DNA from: an uncultured Ruminococcus sp.
GTDB taxonomy: Bacteria; Bacillota; Clostridia; Oscillospirales; Acutalibacteraceae
Reading direction: 5' to 3'
Assembly (NCBI GenBank): GCA_902765855.1
Contig: CACXBF010000001.1
Span: forward strand, 315,117-379,116
Length of the DNA stretch: 64,000 bases
The notes beneath the pieces were generated by a model. The model was not told the DNA's origin, did not search any database, and saw only the letters and a list, made by a program, of their open reading frames with translations. A program made the position numbers and the translations under genes. Positions 60,133 to 64,000 of this stretch are shown here, piece by piece; positions within the stretch are counted from its first letter, which is position 1; each line of letters begins with the position of its first letter.

Positions 60133-62529
60133 ATGATTAAATACAAGGTAAGTGAAGTAGCTAAGGACCTTAATGTTCCAAGCAAAGCCGTTATAGAGGC
60201 TATCAAGGAATGCTGCGGTGTAACAAAGAAGAGCGGTAATGTTCTTACAGACCAAGAACTTAATGTAGTTTTTGAGTATTTTACGCAGAAAAATCAAGTT
60301 GAAAATTTTGACGCATATTATGCTTCGAGAGATGCCGAACCTGAAAAAACAGAAAAAGCGGAAAAAACTGATAAGCCTGCAAAAGCTAAGGACGAAAAGT
60401 CTAAGAACGACCAAAAGCAGGGACAGAAGAAAAATAATCAGCAAAATAATTCTCAGAAAAAGCAGGATAAGCCACAGGATAAAAAGACTTCACAAAAAGC
60501 ACAGGCAAAGAAACCGGAAGAACCTGTCATTGAACAAGAGCAATCTCGTGGCAGAGTTATAAATACAAGAGCCGCACAGGTCGATATTGAGCGTTATAAT
60601 GAGAAGTACGACCGTATGGCAAGTGAAAAGCTTGGCGGCGGAAAGAAGAGCGAAAGCAAGACTACTACTCAAAAGCAGAAATTCACTCAGCGTTCACAGC
60701 AGCGTGGAAAATCCAGAAGTTCAAAGCGTGAAACAGAAAAGGAACGCTTAGAGAGAATTGCAGCAGAAAGAAAGGCAAAGCCTATCACTGTTTCTATTCC
60801 CGATGAAATTACTGTCGGAGAACTTGCTTTAAGACTTAAAGCAACAGCAGCAGAAGTTATCAAAAAACTCTTTATGATGGGTACTATGGTAACAGTTAAT
60901 GATGTTATTGATTTTGATACAGCATCACTTGCAGCTATGGAATTCCATGCAAAGGTTGAAAAGGAAGTTGTTGTTACTATTGAGGAAAGAATTATTGACG
61001 ATAGCGAAGACGATGACGACAACCTCGTAACTCGTGCTCCTGTTGTAGTTGTTATGGGACACGTTGACCACGGTAAGACTTCTATTCTTGATGCTATTCG
61101 TCACGCTAATGTTACATCAACAGAGGCAGGCGGCATCACACAGCATATTGGTGCTTATAGAGTTAATGTCAACGGAAATGACATTACTTTCCTTGATACT
61201 CCGGGACACGAAGCTTTCACAACTATGAGAGCAAGAGGTGCTCAGGTTACTGATATAGCTATACTTGTTGTTGCTGCTGATGACGGTATTATGCCACAGA
61301 CAGTTGAAGCTATTAACCACGCAAAGGCTGCGGGAGTTTCTGTTATAGTTGCTATAAATAAGATGGATAAGATTGGTGCTGACCCTGAAAGAGTTAAGCA
61401 GCAGCTTACAGAATATGGACTTGTACCTGAAGAATGGGGCGGCGATGTTCCGGTTATTCCAGTTTCAGCACATACAAAAGAAGGTCTTGACGACCTTCTC
61501 GAAATGGTAACGCTTGTTGCTGAAATTAAAGAGCTTAAAGCTAACCCTGACCGTCCTGCAAAGGGTACTGTTATCGAGGCTCGTCTTGATAAGGGTAGAG
61601 GTCCTATTGCATCTGTTCTCGTTCAGAACGGTACTCTCAGAGTTGGAGATATTATCGTTGCCGGTACAGCCGTAGGTCGTGTAAGAGCGATGACAAATGA
61701 AAAGGGCGAAAAGGTTAAGGAGGCAGGTCCGTCATTCCCTGTTGAGATTACAGGTCTTGACGATGTTCCGTCAGGTGGCGACATATTCAACGCAGTTTCT
61801 GATGAAAGACTTGCTCGTGAACTTGTTGAACAGCGTAAGGAAAAGCAGAAAGAAGAACAGTGGGGCAATCAGACAAAGGTTACTCTCGATAACCTCTTTG
61901 ACCAAATGCAGCTTGGCGAAGTTAAGGAACTTAAAGTTATCGTTAAGGCTGATGTTCAGGGTTCTGTTGAGGCTGTTAGACAATCACTCGAAAAGCTTTC
62001 TAATGACGAAGTTCGTGTTAATGTCATTCATGGCGGCGTAGGTGCCATCAGAGAATCTGATGTTATGCTTGCATCTGCATCTAATGCGATTATCGTTGGC
62101 TTTAATGTTCGTCCGGACCCGGTTGCTGCTGAAAATGCAGAGCGTGATGGCGTTGATATGCGTCTTTATAGAGTTATCTATGACTGCATAGAGGAAATCC
62201 AGTCCGCTATGAAGGGTATGCTTGCACCAAAGGTAAGAGAAGTTGAGCTTGGTAGAGTAGAGTGCCGTACAACCTACAAGATTACAAATGTCGGTATTGT
62301 TGCGGGTTCTTATGTACTCTCAGGCAAGGCTGTAAGAGGTGCCGATGTTCGAGTAGTAAGAGATGGTATTGTCATAGCTGATGATAAGATTGCATCATTG
62401 CAGAGATTTAAAGATTCCGTCAAGGAAGTTGCTGCTGGCTTTGAGTGCGGTATTACACTTGAGCGTTTCAGCGATTTGAAGGACGGCGATATTTTCGAGG
62501 TTTACGAGATGCAGGAGTATACAGAATAA
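60133..62529 (+). CDS. infB: Translation initiation factor IF-2
   Basis: The 798-residue GTPase has a basic, low-complexity N-terminal region (about 60-215) and a first IF2_N module near the start ([19 protein letters not shown]). The G domain (about 300-465) carries [35 protein letters not shown] and NKMDKI. The C-terminal domains II to IV follow. It delivers initiator tRNA to the ribosome. Start: ATG at 60133 with AGGAGG upstream. The previous stop is 4 nt upstream. Confidence 0.97.
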   Translation: MIKYKVSEVAKDLNVPSKAVIEAIKECCGVTKKSGNVLTDQELNVVFEYFTQKNQVENFDAYYASRDAEPEKTEKAEKTDKPAKAKDEKSKNDQKQGQKKNNQQNNSQKKQDKPQDKKTSQKAQAKKPEEPVIEQEQSRGRVINTRAAQVDIERYNEKYDRMASEKLGGGKKSESKTTTQKQKFTQRSQQRGKSRSSKRETEKERLERIAAERKAKPITVSIPDEITVGELALRLKATAAEVIKKLFMMGTMVTVNDVIDFDTASLAAMEFHAKVEKEVVVTIEERIIDDSEDDDDNLVTRAPVVVVMGHVDHGKTSILDAIRHANVTSTEAGGITQHIGAYRVNVNGNDITFLDTPGHEAFTTMRARGAQVTDIAILVVAADDGIMPQTVEAINHAKAAGVSVIVAINKMDKIGADPERVKQQLTEYGLVPEEWGGDVPVIPVSAHTKEGLDDLLEMVTLVAEIKELKANPDRPAKGTVIEARLDKGRGPIASVLVQNGTLRVGDIIVAGTAVGRVRAMTNEKGEKVKEAGPSFPVEITGLDDVPSGGDIFNAVSDERLARELVEQRKEKQKEEQWGNQTKVTLDNLFDQMQLGEVKELKVIVKADVQGSVEAVRQSLEKLSNDEVRVNVIHGGVGAIRESDVMLASASNAIIVGFNVRPDPVAAENAERDGVDMRLYRVIYDCIEEIQSAMKGMLAPKVREVELGRVECRTTYKITNVGIVAGSYVLSGKAVRGADVRVVRDGIVIADDKIASLQRFKDSVKEVAAGFECGITLERFSDLKDGDIFEVYEMQEYTE

Positions 62530-62597
62530 GTATATAATCTCACAGAATAATATACTCATTGAAAATTTATTATACAAAGTAATAACGGCAAATCGTT

Positions 62598-62635
62598 GTT
62601 AAAAAAGCGGTGGCAATAGCTGCCGCTTTCGTGTA
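62598..62635 (+). terminator. Possible partial terminator after infB
   Basis: The imperfect stem AAAGCGGTGGC/GCTGCCGCTTT lies about 70 nt after infB. The T run is short (TTTCG), so it probably only reduces read-through into rbfA. Confidence 0.45.
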
Positions 62636-62724
62636 ATAAAGATAATTTCAGATAGAAAAATAATAATTTAGTTTTAATTCGATGATTATTTCGTATAATA
62701 GAAATATGTAAGGAGGCTAAAATA

Positions 62725-63087
62725 ATGAAAAGCTTTAAATCAGTAAGAAATTCCGAAGATATTATGCGTGAACTTACTGCTATATTGAGAGAAATGAAAG
62801 ACCCAAGACTTCATAATTCTCTTATAAGCATAGTAAGAGTTGATGTTTCGAGCGATGTTTCATACTGTAAGGTTTATATAAGCTCTATGAGCGGTATGGA
62901 ATCCGCAAAGGAGGCTGTAAAGGCTCTTAAAAATGCTGCCGGCTATGTAAGAAGTGAACTGGGTTCAAGACTTACTCTTCGCCATGTTCCGGCATTGACT
63001 TTTATTGCAACAGATTCTATTGAATATAGTGCAAATATTAACAGAATTCTGAATGATGTAAAGGAAGATAAACATGATAACGCTTGA
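62725..63087 (+). CDS. rbfA: Ribosome-binding factor A
   Basis: The 120-residue protein has the RbfA KH-like fold (IMRELTAILREMKDPRLHNS, KVYISSMSG, then SELGSRLTLRHVPALTFIAT). It assists 16S rRNA maturation in 30S assembly. Start: ATG with AAGGAGG upstream. It overlaps the nrnA gene by 14 nt. Confidence 0.95.
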   Translation: MKSFKSVRNSEDIMRELTAILREMKDPRLHNSLISIVRVDVSSDVSYCKVYISSMSGMESAKEAVKALKNAAGYVRSELGSRLTLRHVPALTFIATDSIEYSANINRILNDVKEDKHDNA

Positions 63088-64000
63088 GTCTGCCGCTAAA
63101 ACTCTTTTATCTAAAGATAAAATTCTTATATTGACACACCGTTCTCCTGATGGTGATACTATCGGTTCGGGATATGCTCTTGCTATGGCATTGCGTAAGC
63201 TTGGTAAGAATGTTAAGGTCGATTGCACAGACCCGTTCCCTGATAAGTATTCATATTTTACTGATAAACTCGAAAAACTCGAATTTGACGAGGAATTTGT
63301 TGTCAGCGTTGATGTTGCAGACACAAAGCTTCTTGGTGAAAAACTTTCAGGCTACGCCGATAAGATAGACCTTTGCATAGACCATCATGGTTCAAATACT
63401 AAATTCGCAAAGGAATATTATGTTGAAGCCAGTGCCGCAGCCGCAGCACAGGTTATTGAAAAACTTATCAGACTTATGAATGTTGAATTTGATAAAGATA
63501 TAGCTAACGCCATTTATACAGGTATTACGACAGATACAGGTTGTTTCAGATATACAAATGTTACGGCAGAAACTCATAGAATTGCCGCAGATATGATAGA
63601 CTGTGGTGCGGAATCCGGTATGATTAACCGCCTTATGTTTGAAACAAAGTCACGCTCAAGGCTTGAAATAGAACGCAGAGTAATGGATTCTATGCAGTTT
63701 TATCTTGACGGAAGATGTGCAATAGTTTATGCAACTATTGATATGATGAAAGAATCCGGCGCTGTTGACAGTGATATGGAGGGAGTAGCCTCTTTGCCAA
63801 AACAGATAGAGGGAGTTATGGTTGGAATAACTCTTCGTGAAAAGAATAACGGCAAGTTTAAAGTTTCTGTAAGAACGACAGACGAAATTGATGCATCGAA
63901 TATTTGTGCAAATTTTGGCGGCGGCGGTCATAAGGCTGCTGCCGGCTGTATGATAACAGGTACGCTTAATGAATCTATAGAACAGATTGTAACAGTTGTC
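63074..64000 (+). CDS. nrnA: DHH-family nanoRNase/pAp phosphatase (partial at the window end)
   Basis: The frame starts at ATG 63074, overlapping rbfA by 14 nt, and is open to the last base. 309 codons are present and the 3' end is missing. It has the DHH motifs HRSPDGDTIGSGYALA (about 19-34), VVSVDVADT near 76, DHHGSNTKF near 103 and GITTDTGCFRY near 151, and the DHHA1 segment NFGGGGHKAAAGC near the end. The bacterial NrnA enzyme degrades short RNA and pAp. The short form after rbfA is the standard Firmicutes arrangement. Confidence 0.9.
   Translation, partial: MITLESAAKTLLSKDKILILTHRSPDGDTIGSGYALAMALRKLGKNVKVDCTDPFPDKYSYFTDKLEKLEFDEEFVVSVDVADTKLLGEKLSGYADKIDLCIDHHGSNTKFAKEYYVEASAAAAAQVIEKLIRLMNVEFDKDIANAIYTGITTDTGCFRYTNVTAETHRIAADMIDCGAESGMINRLMFETKSRSRLEIERRVMDSMQFYLDGRCAIVYATIDMMKESGAVDSDMEGVASLPKQIEGVMVGITLREKNNGKFKVSVRTTDEIDASNICANFGGGGHKAAAGCMITGTLNESIEQIVTVV

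Overview
The window is 64 kb of an AT-rich chromosome from a low-GC, Gram-positive anaerobe. Pointers are strong GGAGG-type ribosome binding sites, frequent TTG starts, a SpoVB-like flippase, a Firmicutes-type phoU/phoB/phoR block, DUF1540 and C_GCAxxG_C_C proteins, BspA-like LRR proteins and membrane-anchored starch enzymes with MucBP and starch-binding modules. This fits a gut Oscillospiraceae member, for example a Ruminococcus related to R. bromii. That placement is inference. No rRNA, tRNA, CRISPR array, prophage or insertion sequence was seen.

Layout. 1-6.8 kb: SpoVB-like flippase, then a minus-strand aromatic amino-acid operon (epimerase-aroF-GNAT-tyrA-SGNH-sirtuin). This operon is preceded by an unlisted 34-residue Tyr/Phe-rich leader peptide and an intrinsic terminator, which together form a readable ribosome-mediated attenuator. 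7.2-9.5 kb: DUF6270-like protein, small membrane protein and LysM protein. 9.8-17.4 kb: BspA-like LRR protein, then a surface O-acylation cluster (SGNH lipoprotein, DUF4358 lipoprotein, MBOAT, DHHW protein) running into queA and a TPR-like membrane protein. 17.5-21.1 kb: nitroreductase, acpP, aroE, aroK and a C_GCAxxG_C_C protein. 21.4-30.5 kb: phosphate regulon (Na/Pi cotransporter diverging from pstSCAB-phoU-phoB-phoR) with a PhoP-box-like repeat array between the two units. PstS has its two halves in the reverse of the textbook order. 30.5-33.5 kb: ftsE-ftsX-M23 peptidase. 33.7-39.7 kb: CdaR/PucR-type regulator, a long repeat-rich zinc-ribbon/LRR gene split by a frameshift inside its repeats, and a glycosyltransferase. 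39.8-44.7 kb: RsuA-like synthase, an MsmK/UgpC-type ATPase, PadR plus membrane protein, histidine phosphatase and a DUF2007-like protein. 45.0-53.7 kb: two secreted starch proteins around enolase, a DUF1540 peptide and adenine deaminase. 53.8-64.0 kb: MATE transporter, prs, an unknown protein, then rimP-nusA-rnpM-L7Ae-infB-rbfA-nrnA, which runs off the window.

Four related GC-richer intergenic segments (about 18.28-18.66, 21.12-21.37, 44.03-44.22 and 48.24-48.48 kb) form a dispersed mosaic repeat family. Three of the four lie between converging genes.

The best candidates for something undescribed are the Tyr/Phe attenuator, the repeat-mediated frameshift that swaps an LRR domain for a hydrophobic tail, and the terminator hairpin at 9 kb that carries the ribosome binding site of the next gene. 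Promoters, hairpins and operators were read by eye. Family names come from motif recognition without database searches.
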